Below are positions 23,844 to 33,075 of a stretch of 64,000 nt of DNA, piece by piece. Every line of letters begins with the position of its first letter. Position 1 is the stretch's first letter. The stretch is taken from the NCBI GenBank assembly GCA_965214055.1, contig OZ243931.1:2294001-2358000 (forward strand), given 5' to 3'. Made by a program: the position numbers and the translations under genes. This DNA comes from WTGA01 sp965214055. Lineage in GTDB: Bacteria > Pseudomonadota > Gammaproteobacteria > Arenicellales > Poriferihabitantaceae. Under the pieces are notes generated by a model. It worked only from the letters and a program-made list of their open reading frames with translations. It had not been told where the DNA came from and did no database searches.

Positions 23844-26800
23844 TTATCCCGCCACCACTTTTCCGGCCTGGTACAGCCATCCTGGCATGGGGCGATCCAG
23901 TTTCCAGCGTATCTTCATGGGTCGTTCCGATTCATGGCCCTGATAATGTGCCTCGCCCAGGCAATGGTAAGGAACCGTTTTCCCTCCCACCGACTTTTTT
24001 CGTTCGCGCACGAACAGGATGACCTTCGACCCTTGTGTCGAATGCCGGATGTATCGCTGGCCGGTGGGGGAGTCTGCCGTGGTGTGGTTCTGGGTTTCCC
24101 AGTGGAACAAAGTAGGCGAGATTGGATAGTCGGCGTAACGGGTAGACGGGGAGAAGTGCTTGTCCGTTTTTTCCAGGGTGACAAACAGCAGGTCCGTTTG
24201 TGTCGATTTGTCCCACAGGACTCCAGTCTGGGGCAAATGGATGGCATCCTTTTGGGTGGTTTGATGGCAGGCCGCCATGATTTCTCCCAGAGTATAGGTG
24301 GCATGGCTTTTCAGGGGGACCACTGAGGACGGATTGAGAGATTGGGGTACCGTGCGTATTCGATCCAGGAGGATTTCCAGCAGGTCGCAATACTCCCGGT
24401 GCAGTTCGATGGAATCTTGAATACATCGGAGCAATGGGTCTGCATTGGAAATCGGGTTGCCGCGCCCGCCCAGAATGGCAAACAGCATCAGTCCCAAACG
24501 ATACTCCCGCCCCTGCAGGCTGGAGATTGGATGGGGATGGCCGGTTTTCAGAATCTTCAACCATGTTTCCAGGCGTTCAGGATCATCCACGTGGAGCAGT
24601 CGGCCAATGGCACGTTGTACCGAAATGTGCGGTTCCTGAACCGATTCCGTGACAAAGCCGGCCTGTCGACGAAGTTCTGTAAAACAGTGGCCTTTCTGGG
24701 GTTTAAGGTAGACCTCATCCATATCCACATTCGCGTCCTGCAAAAAATCGACCAGCCGGGTTTCCGGGCCCAGGGTTCGCAGCTCCTCGACCATCCATCC
24801 CCAAGCATTGAATATGGCCTGTTTCAGGTTGTCGAGTATCGTTTTTTTCGCAATCCGGTCGAGCCGGATGGAGCATCCAGGCGGGAGCATGGGAAAGTCG
24901 GCATCAATGGCCTGCCTGACCTGATGCCGGGTTCCTCCCAGTAATGCCCGATAGCGAATGTCATATCGGTATTCCCGTCTTGCCTGCCCCACAAAATCAA
25001 GGACGGTCAGTATTGGCTTTTCATTCGACCAACGCAGGCCCCGCCCGAGTTGCTGGAGAAACACGGTTGCGCTTTCTGTTGGCCTGAGCAGGAGCAGCGT
25101 ATCGACTTCGGGCAGGTCGATGCCTTCGTTGAACAGGTCCACGGTGAAGATGGCCCGTATCTCCCCCCGTCTCAATCGTTCCTTGGCGGCAATGCGATCA
25201 CGGGTGGGGGTACTGGCATCCAGTGCAACGGCCGAAAAGCCAAAACGGCAGAATTTGTCTGCCATAAAATGGGCATGGGCAATCCCGGCGCAGAATCCGA
25301 GGGTTCTCATTCTGTGCGGGTCGGTCACGTATTTCATGACCGCATCACGGATGCGTCGTGCCCGCATATCATCACCGGTCAGCAGATTGTCCAGGTCTCC
25401 TGGCAGATACCTTCCGCGCTGGAACCTTACCCCGGAGAGATCCGTGGGATCGTGGATGCCAAAATAGTGAAAAGGACACAGGAGTCCCTGGTCCAGGGCA
25501 TCCCAGAGCCGTGACTGGTAAGCGATGCGGCCATCAAACCAGGCCAGAATCGATTTGCCGTCAGCACGTTCCGGAGTTGCCGTCAATCCCAAAAGAATTT
25601 CAGGCTGGAAGTGAGTCAACAGGCGTTCATAACTGCTGGCGGCGGCATGGTGAAACTCGTCCACGATGATGACATCGAAATCCCCGGGTTCCAGGCGATC
25701 CATGCGATTGCCAAGAGACTGTACGGATGCAAACACATGGTGGCCCACCGTTGGGTGCTCGCCGCCGACCAGCAGTTCTCCAAAATCCGGTTCCTGCAGG
25801 ACGAGCTGGAATACTTTTCGGCTTTGACGGAGAATTTCATCTCGGTGTGCAACGAAGAGCAGGGAGTAGCCGGGGTTCTTCCTGCGCAGCTGCATGAAAT
25901 CGAATGCCGCGATCCAGGTTTTCCCGGTGCCGGTGGCGGCGACGACAAGATTGCGGTGGTGCCCCCGGTTCCGCTCGGACTCCAGTGCCTCCAACGCAAT
26001 AGCCTGATGGGGTTTTGGAGTGAAATCAATCGACAACCAGGGATCTGGAGTTTGTCCCGGATAGACAGGTTGCGGTTTGCACAGGGCGTGGTCCAGTCGT
26101 TCCCCATCGTGTTCGGGGTCATATTTTTCGAATTCAGGCTCCAGCCAATACTGTTCGAACGTTGCCTCAAAATGTTCGATGACTTCGGAGTTTTCCACCG
26201 AACTCACCCGCACATTCCATTCGAGCCCATCCACCTGGGCCGAATGAGTGAGGTTGGAGGATCCGATGTAGGCCGTGTGAAGCCCGCTGTCACGATGAAA
26301 CAGCCAGGCCTTCGCATGGAGCCGTGTTCGGCTGGTATCGTATGACACCTTGACCTCAGCGCCGAGTTCTACCAGCGTGTCGAGGGCACGGCGTTCGGTG
26401 GTCCCCGTGTATACGCTGGTGATGACGCGCACTTGTGCTCCGTTCCGCCTTCGTTCTTCGAGTTCGCGCTGGAACAGGCGCAGCCCGGAATAACGAATGA
26501 ACGCGCATAACAGATCGATTCGGTTTGCGCTGGGGATTTCTTTCACAATTTCCCCCGAAATCCGGACGTCCCCCCTGCCGTTGACCAGCAATCCCGTGCG
26601 GCGCATGGAAAGGGTCGGGCGGGGCAGTGGGCCGACCCACGAGTTGGCCGGTTCAATGGCCTCAAGAAGCAGTTCGATGGCTTCGGATATTCGTTCTCCT
26701 TCGCGGGTGGTTCGGTATTCAAGCAGCACATCGATCAATTGGTTCACCAGCCGGGCCTGCTCCTTTGCAGACCCTTGCATGCTCTCCAGTGTCCGGCGAA

Positions 26801-26960
26801 CATGGCAGTAGATGTGATGTGCCAGCAATGCAGGGCGAATGGACCGGTCCGCCGAATCGGTACGGATCTCCCAGTTTTCCTGTTCACGGGCGGTGATTTC
26901 CGATACCAGTTCCTCGGTCAGCAGGTTTTCGTAGAGCCCGGGCCGTCGGAGGTGTTTCAT
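23844..26960 (-). CDS. PLD-nuclease / SF2 helicase / DUF3427 protein
   Basis: A 1038-aa multidomain protein. An N-terminal helical region is followed by a phospholipase D-type nuclease domain (about 120-270) with HAK at 215-217 and GSSN at 233-236, matching the HxK...N pattern. A superfamily 2 helicase follows: Walker A ATGTGKT at 342-348, DEFH at 434-437, then GLTATPER, and QLGRGLRWS for motif VI. The C-terminal DUF3427 domain runs to the end. This architecture is scattered among bacteria, often near mobile or defence genes, and is presumed to remodel or cut DNA; its biological role is not established. A small coupled frame lies directly upstream and a MITE-like element beyond it. Confidence 0.88.
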   Translation of the reverse strand: MKHLRRPGLYENLLTEELVSEITAREQENWEIRTDSADRSIRPALLAHHIYCHVRRTLESMQGSAKEQARLVNQLIDVLLEYRTTREGERISEAIELLLEAIEPANSWVGPLPRPTLSMRRTGLLVNGRGDVRISGEIVKEIPSANRIDLLCAFIRYSGLRLFQRELEERRRNGAQVRVITSVYTGTTERRALDTLVELGAEVKVSYDTSRTRLHAKAWLFHRDSGLHTAYIGSSNLTHSAQVDGLEWNVRVSSVENSEVIEHFEATFEQYWLEPEFEKYDPEHDGERLDHALCKPQPVYPGQTPDPWLSIDFTPKPHQAIALEALESERNRGHHRNLVVAATGTGKTWIAAFDFMQLRRKNPGYSLLFVAHRDEILRQSRKVFQLVLQEPDFGELLVGGEHPTVGHHVFASVQSLGNRMDRLEPGDFDVIIVDEFHHAAASSYERLLTHFQPEILLGLTATPERADGKSILAWFDGRIAYQSRLWDALDQGLLCPFHYFGIHDPTDLSGVRFQRGRYLPGDLDNLLTGDDMRARRIRDAVMKYVTDPHRMRTLGFCAGIAHAHFMADKFCRFGFSAVALDASTPTRDRIAAKERLRRGEIRAIFTVDLFNEGIDLPEVDTLLLLRPTESATVFLQQLGRGLRWSNEKPILTVLDFVGQARREYRYDIRYRALLGGTRHQVRQAIDADFPMLPPGCSIRLDRIAKKTILDNLKQAIFNAWGWMVEELRTLGPETRLVDFLQDANVDMDEVYLKPQKGHCFTELRRQAGFVTESVQEPHISVQRAIGRLLHVDDPERLETWLKILKTGHPHPISSLQGREYRLGLMLFAILGGRGNPISNADPLLRCIQDSIELHREYCDLLEILLDRIRTVPQSLNPSSVVPLKSHATYTLGEIMAACHQTTQKDAIHLPQTGVLWDKSTQTDLLFVTLEKTDKHFSPSTRYADYPISPTLFHWETQNHTTADSPTGQRYIRHSTQGSKVILFVRERKKSVGGKTVPYHCLGEAHYQGHESERPMKIRWKLDRPMPGWLYQAGKVVAG

Positions 26961-27103
26961 GAATTTTCAGACTTCATCGGCTTGTCTTTCCAGCGGGATG
27001 ACGCTTGGCCAGCTTCTTCCGCCGCAATCTCCATTTCGCTCACTTCGGTGATGGTCACACCCTGGCAGACCGGGGACATTGAGGCCGACGGGCACTTGGA
27101 CAT
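26957..27103 (-). CDS. Small hypothetical ORF coupled to the helicase gene
   Basis: A 48-codon frame beginning MSKCPSASMSPVCQG and ending KPMKSENS. Its stop overlaps the helicase start as ATGA, the usual sign of coupled translation. It is acidic in the middle (EVSEMEIAAEEAG) and has two N-terminal cysteines, but I cannot assign a family. No good ribosome site precedes the ATG, and the MITE-like element ends only 25 bp upstream, so this could be the 3' stub of a longer gene cut by that insertion. Confidence 0.35.
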   Translation of the reverse strand: MSKCPSASMSPVCQGVTITEVSEMEIAAEEAGQASSRWKDKPMKSENS

Positions 27104-27127
27104 CAAATGTGGAAGAGGGGAGTTATA

Positions 27128-27229
27128 TAGTGTCTGAGAGCCCCCCTGATTTTGCGTGACCGGAGGGCTGAAATCAATTTTTGCAGGTTCTCTCCGACGG
27201 ATGCGGAGGAGATTTTCTCTCAGACACTA
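27128..27229. mobile_element. 102-bp MITE-like element with 11-bp terminal inverted repeats
   Basis: GTGTCTGAGAG (27130-27140) is matched perfectly by CTCTCAGACAC (27217-27227), and both ends are bordered by TA, giving a 13-bp perfect inverted repeat in all. TA duplication with short terminal repeats is the hallmark of IS630/Tc1-mariner-type insertion, though I cannot name the family. The 76-bp interior has no coding potential. The right border supplies the stop codon of the aldolase gene. It is either a non-autonomous element or the collapsed ends of an IS. Confidence 0.7.
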
Positions 27230-28120
27230 AGTACGGGATGCCTCGACGATGGTCTCAATGGACCGGTCCAGGGTACGACTGAATTCCTCGTCCGATTGCT
27301 GGGCAGTCAGGCCCTCGGTCAGGGCCCGGGAAAAGCTGGCGATCATGCCTTCGTTTTCCGCCAGTCGCCGGTTGGCTTCTTCGCGACTGTACCCGCCGGA
27401 CAGGGCCACCACCTTGAGTACGTTGGGGTGTTCGATACAGGGCTGGTAATAGTTGGGGGTTTCGGGCAGGGTAAGCTTGAAAATCACCCGCTGATTTCCA
27501 GCCAGTTCTGAAAGGTTTGAGAGCAGTTCATCACACAAAATCACTTCTGCTTCGACTTTTTGGGGAGAGTGGATATCCACTTCGGGCTCAATGATCGGAA
27601 CCAGGCCCCTTTCCATGATCTGTTTTCCAACCTCAAACTGCTGCGACACCAATGCATGAATCCCCTGGTAATGGTCGGTTTTGATGACGGACCTCATCTT
27701 GGTTCCAAAAACCCCGTTCGCCCGTGCCTTGTCCAGCAGGGCCTCCAGGTCAGGCATGGGTTTCATAATCTGGACCCCGTTGGTTTCCTCTGCCAGGCCC
27801 TTGTCGACTTTCAGAATGGGGAGGATTTGTTTCTCTTCCCACAGGTATCTGGCCGTCGGTTTTCCTTCGACTTGACGGTCCATGGTGTTTTCAAACAGGA
27901 TCGCGCCAAGAATACGGTCACTGGTGAAGTGAGGGTTGGTCATAATGCGTGTGCGCATTTCATGCACTTTTTCGAACATCTCATCCTCCCCGGAATACTC
28001 GGTTTCATCCACTCCGTACATTTTCAGGGCCTTGGGCGTACTTCCGCCGCTTTGATCGAGAGCCGCAATAAATCCTTTGGAAAGATGGAATTGTGCAATT
28101 TGTCTGGGAGAGTCAGTCAT
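27227..28120 (-). CDS. fda: Fructose-bisphosphate aldolase, class I
   Basis: A 297-aa bacterial class I aldolase close to the Staphylococcus type. Blocks seen are KGFIAALDQSGGSTPKAL at 15-32, LGAILFENTMDR, FLKVDKGLAEE-like ILKVDKGLAEETNGVQ, VPIIEPEVDI, the Schiff-base region VIFKLTLPE, and VVALSGGYSREEAN. It cleaves or forms fructose-1,6-bisphosphate and could also make sedoheptulose bisphosphate in the Calvin cycle. The natural C-terminus is retained, but its TAG stop is made by the TA target base pair plus the first base of the MITE-like element. It is leftward, unlike tkt-gap-pgk, and 7 kb away from them. Confidence 0.94.
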   Translation of the reverse strand: MTDSPRQIAQFHLSKGFIAALDQSGGSTPKALKMYGVDETEYSGEDEMFEKVHEMRTRIMTNPHFTSDRILGAILFENTMDRQVEGKPTARYLWEEKQILPILKVDKGLAEETNGVQIMKPMPDLEALLDKARANGVFGTKMRSVIKTDHYQGIHALVSQQFEVGKQIMERGLVPIIEPEVDIHSPQKVEAEVILCDELLSNLSELAGNQRVIFKLTLPETPNYYQPCIEHPNVLKVVALSGGYSREEANRRLAENEGMIASFSRALTEGLTAQQSDEEFSRTLDRSIETIVEASRT

Positions 28121-28293
28121 GATGTTTTAACGGGTGATTGAAGTGTGATTTTGAAATATGCTGACGGGCTATTGTCCCGAAAATTACGACCCATGACAAG
28201 CAGGCTTTCGGAACCCGCGTAATGCAGCCCTCTTCCGGGCATTGGCATGAAGGCCGGTGCGGCGGTGGTTCGGAAAATCCGGCTTCCAGGGGG

Positions 28294-29268
28294 CTATATG
28301 ATGGGTTCGGTTTCCAGCACCTCCTTGAATAATTCGCTGCTGATATTGGCACCGGTCAGAATCAAAACGACCCGTTTGTGGCGTATGGTTCCCTTGTGCA
28401 GGCAGGCCCCTGCCAGGGATGCCGCGCCGGCGGGTTCCACAAGGACATGCGCGCTTTGCATCAAGGCGTGTGTGGCCGCAAGGAGTTCGTCATCGGAAGT
28501 CAGCCAGGCATCGTCCACATTTTTCCAAAGCATATTCAGTGCCAGCACAGGCGGTACCCGGGTAACCAGCCCGTCTGCCAGCGTGTTGACCTCGCATTCG
28601 ACGGCCTGTTTTTGATGAAAGCTCCAGGTAACTGCGGGGGACCCTTTGGCCTGTACGGTAATGACCCGGGCCGTTGGTTGGAGAGACTTCACAGGCACGG
28701 CGCATCCCCCGGCGAGATTGCCGCCGCCGAGGGGAATCAGGACCAGATCGATATCTTGCAGTTGCCGGGCAATTTCATACCCGATGGTGCCTGCGCCTTC
28801 CATGACCTTGATGTCGTTTCCATCGTCGATAAAGGTCAGGTCATGACGCTTGGCATACTCGATGGCCGCATATTTCGAGATATCCAGATCCTCGCCGATC
28901 TCATGCACGGTCCCGCCGAACGCTTCAATCATCCGGGCTTTTACCGGATTGGCCGGATGAGGCAGGAAGATGTCTGCCTTCATGTCCAGCAGCCTTGCCG
29001 CGTACGCAACGCCCTGCCCATGATTCCCTGTGGACGATGTAACCAGGCCGCTGATTCCCTGCTCATGAGCGTCTACCGCTGAATTCAGGGCTCCGCGAAG
29101 TTTGAAGGAAGCGATGGGCGTGACGGTTTCATTCTTGAGCCATATATCTGCATTGAGGGCCTGTGATAACAGCTCTGACCGTACCAGGGGGGTGGGTTCC
29201 AGGTAAGGACGTATGGTCCGGGCAGCCTGTTCGATACCGGCCAGATCGGGTTCGGTTTTGTTTGTCAT
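28294..29268 (-). CDS. Threonine/serine dehydratase family PLP enzyme
   Basis: A 324-aa fold-type II PLP protein. The Schiff-base lysine is Lys56 (ASFKLRGA) and the phosphate loop is GGGNLAGG at 181-188; STGNHGQGVAYAA at 79-91 is the substrate loop. There is no C-terminal ACT-like regulatory domain, so it is the short, catabolic type. Possible identities are threonine dehydratase, threo-3-hydroxyaspartate dehydratase, or the EutB dehydratase of hydroxyectoine use; sequence alone does not choose. It is divergent from a class III aminotransferase with 122 bp between starts. Confidence 0.85.
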   Translation of the reverse strand: MTNKTEPDLAGIEQAARTIRPYLEPTPLVRSELLSQALNADIWLKNETVTPIASFKLRGALNSAVDAHEQGISGLVTSSTGNHGQGVAYAARLLDMKADIFLPHPANPVKARMIEAFGGTVHEIGEDLDISKYAAIEYAKRHDLTFIDDGNDIKVMEGAGTIGYEIARQLQDIDLVLIPLGGGNLAGGCAVPVKSLQPTARVITVQAKGSPAVTWSFHQKQAVECEVNTLADGLVTRVPPVLALNMLWKNVDDAWLTSDDELLAATHALMQSAHVLVEPAGAASLAGACLHKGTIRHKRVVLILTGANISSELFKEVLETEPII

Positions 29269-29390
29269 GTTTGGATTTGCAGAAATAGGGTAAGGAGGGA
29301 ATGTATAGGATTGTGTATGGTTTAACCATGCAGGTCAGTGGTATTTTACAGGTTATGTATCTGTAACCAACATTAATAAAGGGGGTTGCG

Positions 29391-30722
29391 ATGACCACTG
29401 TACAAAAAGCCGCTGAACCGGAAGATCTGCTGGATGAGGCATTGCGTGCCGCGAGAATACGGTATGTTGACCACCATCCGGAGTCGGCCAGGTCATTTGA
29501 GATTTCCACGGACTATCTGCCGGGAGGCAATACCCGGACCGTGTTGTTTCATGACCCGTTCCCGTTGAGAATTGTTTCGGCCGAGGGTTGTCGGGTGACC
29601 GACGCGGACGGGTATGAATATGTCAATATGCTGGGTGAGTATACGGCAGGATTGTTTGGTCACAATCCCCCTGAAATCCGGCACGCCATTGATGCTGCGC
29701 TGGATAACGGGGTCAATCCAAGCGGTCACACCGACAGTGAAATCCGATTGGCTGAACTGGTTTGTGCTCGGTTCCCCTCCATCGACAAGGTCCGGTTTAC
29801 CAATTCCGGAACGGAAGCGAATTTAATGGCCATTGCCACTGCCCGCCATGTGACCGGCCGGGAAAAGGTCATCGTGTTCGACGGAGGATATCATGGTGGC
29901 CTGCTTTATTTCGGGGGTGGTGGGATGCCGCTGAATGCACCCTATGAATATCTTGTTGGCAAGTACAACGATGTGGGCATGGCAAACCGGCTGTTTGACG
30001 AATACGGAACGGAGGTCGCCTGTGTGCTGGTGGAACCGGTCCAGGGTTCTGCAGGCTGTATTCCAGGGTCCTGGGAATTTCTTCAGGTGTTAAGGAGCCG
30101 GAGCGAGGAAGCCGGGTCGGTTCTGATCTTTGATGAAGTGATGACCTCCAGGCTGTCGCGAAACGGCGCGCAGGGGCTGTTGGGCATTCTGCCGGATATG
30201 ACCACCCTGGGAAAATATATCGGGGGTGGCATGACATTCGGTGCCTTTGGTGGAGCGGGCAGATTCATGGAAATCTTTGATCCGAGGCGGCCCGATGCCA
30301 TTCCCCATGCCGGGACCTTTAACAATAACGTGTTGACAATGGCCGCAGGGGTGGCCGCACTGACCAGTTTGCTTGACCATGAATTACTGGATGAATTGAA
30401 CGCGAAAGGAGTGGCGTTGAGAAAAACACTGAATGCGATTGCCCGGGATCATCGGGCCTGTCTGCAGTTTACGGGTACCGGGTCGCTGATTGGAATGCAC
30501 GCAACCAGAAACCGGATTCGCAACCCGGACGACCTTGTTGACTCGGATGACCGGATCCGGGAACTGGTATTCCTGGATTTGATTGAGCAGGGCTACTACA
30601 TTGCTCGCAGAGGCTTTATGGCACTGATGTTGACCGTGGGTGAGGATGAAATTTCCGGGTTTGTTGAGGCATTCAGGCAGATTGTGGTGGATCGTAACCG
30701 GGTCATTGAAAGAGACGCATGA
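29391..30722 (+). CDS. Class III aminotransferase (GSA aminomutase-like)
   Basis: A 443-aa PLP fold-type I enzyme. NSGTEAN at 138-144 and GGYHGG at 165-170 bind the cofactor, Asp248 lies in IFDEVMTSR, and Lys275 (TTLGKYIGGG) forms the internal aldimine. The pattern is that of glutamate-1-semialdehyde aminomutase-like members, but the gene is not near other heme genes, and family members also include beta-amino-acid and diamine transaminases. AGGGGGTTGCG immediately precedes the ATG. The partner dehydratase is transcribed divergently, suggesting a shared control region and a role in amino-acid or solute catabolism. Confidence 0.85.
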   Translation: MTTVQKAAEPEDLLDEALRAARIRYVDHHPESARSFEISTDYLPGGNTRTVLFHDPFPLRIVSAEGCRVTDADGYEYVNMLGEYTAGLFGHNPPEIRHAIDAALDNGVNPSGHTDSEIRLAELVCARFPSIDKVRFTNSGTEANLMAIATARHVTGREKVIVFDGGYHGGLLYFGGGGMPLNAPYEYLVGKYNDVGMANRLFDEYGTEVACVLVEPVQGSAGCIPGSWEFLQVLRSRSEEAGSVLIFDEVMTSRLSRNGAQGLLGILPDMTTLGKYIGGGMTFGAFGGAGRFMEIFDPRRPDAIPHAGTFNNNVLTMAAGVAALTSLLDHELLDELNAKGVALRKTLNAIARDHRACLQFTGTGSLIGMHATRNRIRNPDDLVDSDDRIRELVFLDLIEQGYYIARRGFMALMLTVGEDEISGFVEAFRQIVVDRNRVIERDA

Positions 30723-30982
30723 AACAGGGTTCGATTTCCTGGGAAGGGCCAACACGACGAATCCAGGTGTCATGAATGGCAGGGATATTTTCGATTCTCA
30801 CTTTCATGATGTTGGAAAACCCAACAGTAAAAAGACTGTATTCTTTACGAAGAGCAGACGGTATTTTACCGAAACACCGGGATGCGGAAAGCCGCCTTTC
30901 AACGGTGATGAGGGCTGCTCGCCGGGCCGGGTCCACGGTGGCATGATCGGGTGGAGACGGTCCTTCACGGCGTTTGCTGTTT

Positions 30983-31951
30983 TCAGCGATTGCGGATTCT
31001 CGGATCAAGCGCATCTCGTAGGCCGTCACCGATGTAATTCACGGAAAGAACGGTCAGCGAGATCGCGAGACCGGGCCACACCACGCGCTCAGGGTAGATC
31101 TCCATCCGGTCGACTGCATCGAAAAGCAGCTTGCCCCAGGTCGGGAAGTCCGGTGGAAAACCAAAGCCAAGGAAAGAAAGTGCCGATTCGGTGATGATGG
31201 CGGTTGCAATGCCCAGTGTTGCCGACACCATGATGGGTGACAGAATGTTGGGAAGGATGTGCCGCAGGATCATCCATGGTGGCGATGTACCGATCGATCG
31301 TGCCGCCAGTACGAATTCACGCTCCTTGAGTGCCAGAACATCCCCCCGGACGATGCGCGCAGTCTGCATCCAGGACGTGATACCGACCAGAGTCACAACC
31401 AGGAAAAATATTCCTCCCTCGGGTCCAAAGGTGGCAGACAGGGGGGCACGGAAAAGCAGCACAGCGACCAGCAGGAGAGGCAGCAGGGGTAGCGCAAGGA
31501 AGAGATCGGTAAGACGCATCAGCACCCCGTCGAGCCGTCGGAAATAACCCGCAACTACCCCGATGACCGTGCCGATGACGAGGCTGAGCAGCATCGCTGT
31601 CAGGCCGACAGCGACGGATACACGGCCGCCCGACAGCATACGTGCAAGGATATCCCGTCCCAGATTGTCCGTGCCGAGTGGATGCGCCCAGTTGATCTTT
31701 GCACCGGCATCCCACAGTGCCACATAGATCGGGCGCGTGTCCCTGAGTGTGATGAAATCACGGCCCGCGGGCACGAATTGCGGGTCATTCCAGTAGACAA
31801 AAGGGCCGATCAGTACCGTCAGAATGATCGAGGTGAAGACGATCATGCCCACCAGCGCCCCCCGGTGTGTTCTGAACTGCTTCCAGACATCCCACCACTG
31901 CGAGCGCCCGACTTCGGTTCCCGTCCCACGGTCAACGGTCTGTTCAGTCAT
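30983..31951 (-). CDS. Peptide/nickel-type ABC transporter permease, DppC-like
   Basis: A 322-aa inner-membrane permease. An N-terminal helix (about 30-50) precedes a large periplasmic loop, then the five-helix binding-protein-dependent transport domain with TDNLGRDILARMLSGGRVS and the EAA-type cytoplasmic loop VLALKEREFVLAARSIG. The ATG at 31951 overlaps the end of the DppB-like gene by eight bases, which fixes the start better than an upstream ATG at 32011. It pairs with the upstream permease for import of peptides or similar solutes. Confidence 0.9.
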   Translation of the reverse strand: MTEQTVDRGTGTEVGRSQWWDVWKQFRTHRGALVGMIVFTSIILTVLIGPFVYWNDPQFVPAGRDFITLRDTRPIYVALWDAGAKINWAHPLGTDNLGRDILARMLSGGRVSVAVGLTAMLLSLVIGTVIGVVAGYFRRLDGVLMRLTDLFLALPLLPLLLVAVLLFRAPLSATFGPEGGIFFLVVTLVGITSWMQTARIVRGDVLALKEREFVLAARSIGTSPPWMILRHILPNILSPIMVSATLGIATAIITESALSFLGFGFPPDFPTWGKLLFDAVDRMEIYPERVVWPGLAISLTVLSVNYIGDGLRDALDPRIRNR

Positions 31952-32963
31952 AGCGGATTCGTGGATCAAGGATGCCGTAGAGGATATCGGCGAGAAGATT
32001 GAAAAGCACAATCAGGACGGCGAAGATGAAGGTCAGTGTCTGGACCATCGGAAGATCATTGGCCTGGATGGCCGTGATGAGGAGTTGGCCGATTCCATTC
32101 ACCTTGAATATCTGTTCGGTGATGATTGCCCCCCCAAAGATTGCCGGTACACCGAGCGCAATGACGGTCACGACCGGGATGAGCGAATTGCGTAGCACAT
32201 GAACCAGGACTACCGTACGCTCGGACAGTCCCTTGGCCCTGGCGGTACGGACATAGTCCTCGCTGAGATTGTCGAGTACCGAAGCCCGCATGAAGCGGCT
32301 GAGTTGCGAGGTGATCTGCAGGGCCAGTACCATGACCGGCAGCACCATCTGTTTCAACTGAATGAGGAAACTGTCCCAGTCGTTCACAACATGCGTCGTG
32401 TTGTAAATCGAGGGAAACCAGCCGAGCTGGACCGAGAAGATCACGATGACAAGCACCCCGGAAAAGAAGGGAGGGACCGAAAAACCGATCATCGTGATGA
32501 ATGTGCCGGCCTGATCAAAGATGGAATACTGGCGATAGGCCGAGTAGATGCCTACCGGCAATGCGATCAGCACGGCGACCACATAGGCTACACCCACAAC
32601 CCAGAGTGTCTGCGGGAGACGTTGCGCCACGATATCCATGACCGGTGAGCGGGTCTGCCATGAGATCACACGTTGTGCGCCTTCGGCAAAGGTTGTTCCA
32701 AGAAACGTATCTGCCAGGACCATCGGTTCAACCAGGAAAAACTGGTACAGCCACTTGTTGAAGCGGATGTGTACAGGCTGTCCGATTCCGAGTGCCTCGC
32801 GCATTTTTTCCTTGACCTCCGGTGGCACGGTCAGCGGGACCTGCGCCATGGGGTCCCCCGGAGCAAGTTCCAGCAGCAGGAAGATGACGAGGCTGATGAA
32901 CAGCAGCGTCGGGATGGACAGGACGAGACGTCTAAGGGTATAGGTCAGCATCGGCAGACGCAT
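31944..32963 (-). CDS. Peptide/nickel-type ABC transporter permease, DppB-like
   Basis: A 339-aa permease beginning MRLPMLTYTLRRLVLSIPTLLFISLVIF with the usual first helix, a periplasmic domain, and five more helices. The EAA loop reads DNLSEDYVRTARAKGLSERTVVLVHVLRNSLIPVV. The terminal ILYGILDPRIRYD is typical of DppB/OppB. It is transcribed with the permease downstream and lies 112 bp below the binding-protein gene. Confidence 0.92.
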   Translation of the reverse strand: MRLPMLTYTLRRLVLSIPTLLFISLVIFLLLELAPGDPMAQVPLTVPPEVKEKMREALGIGQPVHIRFNKWLYQFFLVEPMVLADTFLGTTFAEGAQRVISWQTRSPVMDIVAQRLPQTLWVVGVAYVVAVLIALPVGIYSAYRQYSIFDQAGTFITMIGFSVPPFFSGVLVIVIFSVQLGWFPSIYNTTHVVNDWDSFLIQLKQMVLPVMVLALQITSQLSRFMRASVLDNLSEDYVRTARAKGLSERTVVLVHVLRNSLIPVVTVIALGVPAIFGGAIITEQIFKVNGIGQLLITAIQANDLPMVQTLTFIFAVLIVLFNLLADILYGILDPRIRYD

Positions 32964-33017
32964 TCTTGTGCGCTGTCCGCTGCGCTCTTCCAGAGGATTC
33001 CGATCAGGGTTGGATCA

Positions 33018-33037
33018 GGTCCGGCCCTGACCGGACC
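33018..33037 (-). promoter_or_regulatory. Hairpin between binding-protein and permease genes
   Basis: GGTCCGG-CCCTGA-CCGGACC, a perfect 7-bp G/C-rich stem in the gap between the solute-binding protein and the permeases. Such stems commonly stabilise the upstream mRNA so that binding protein exceeds permease. There is no following U-run, so it is not a full terminator. Confidence 0.5.
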
Positions 33038-33075
33038 CGCCGCCGGGGGAAGCTGTGGTCGGGGGCCTCTTGTCA

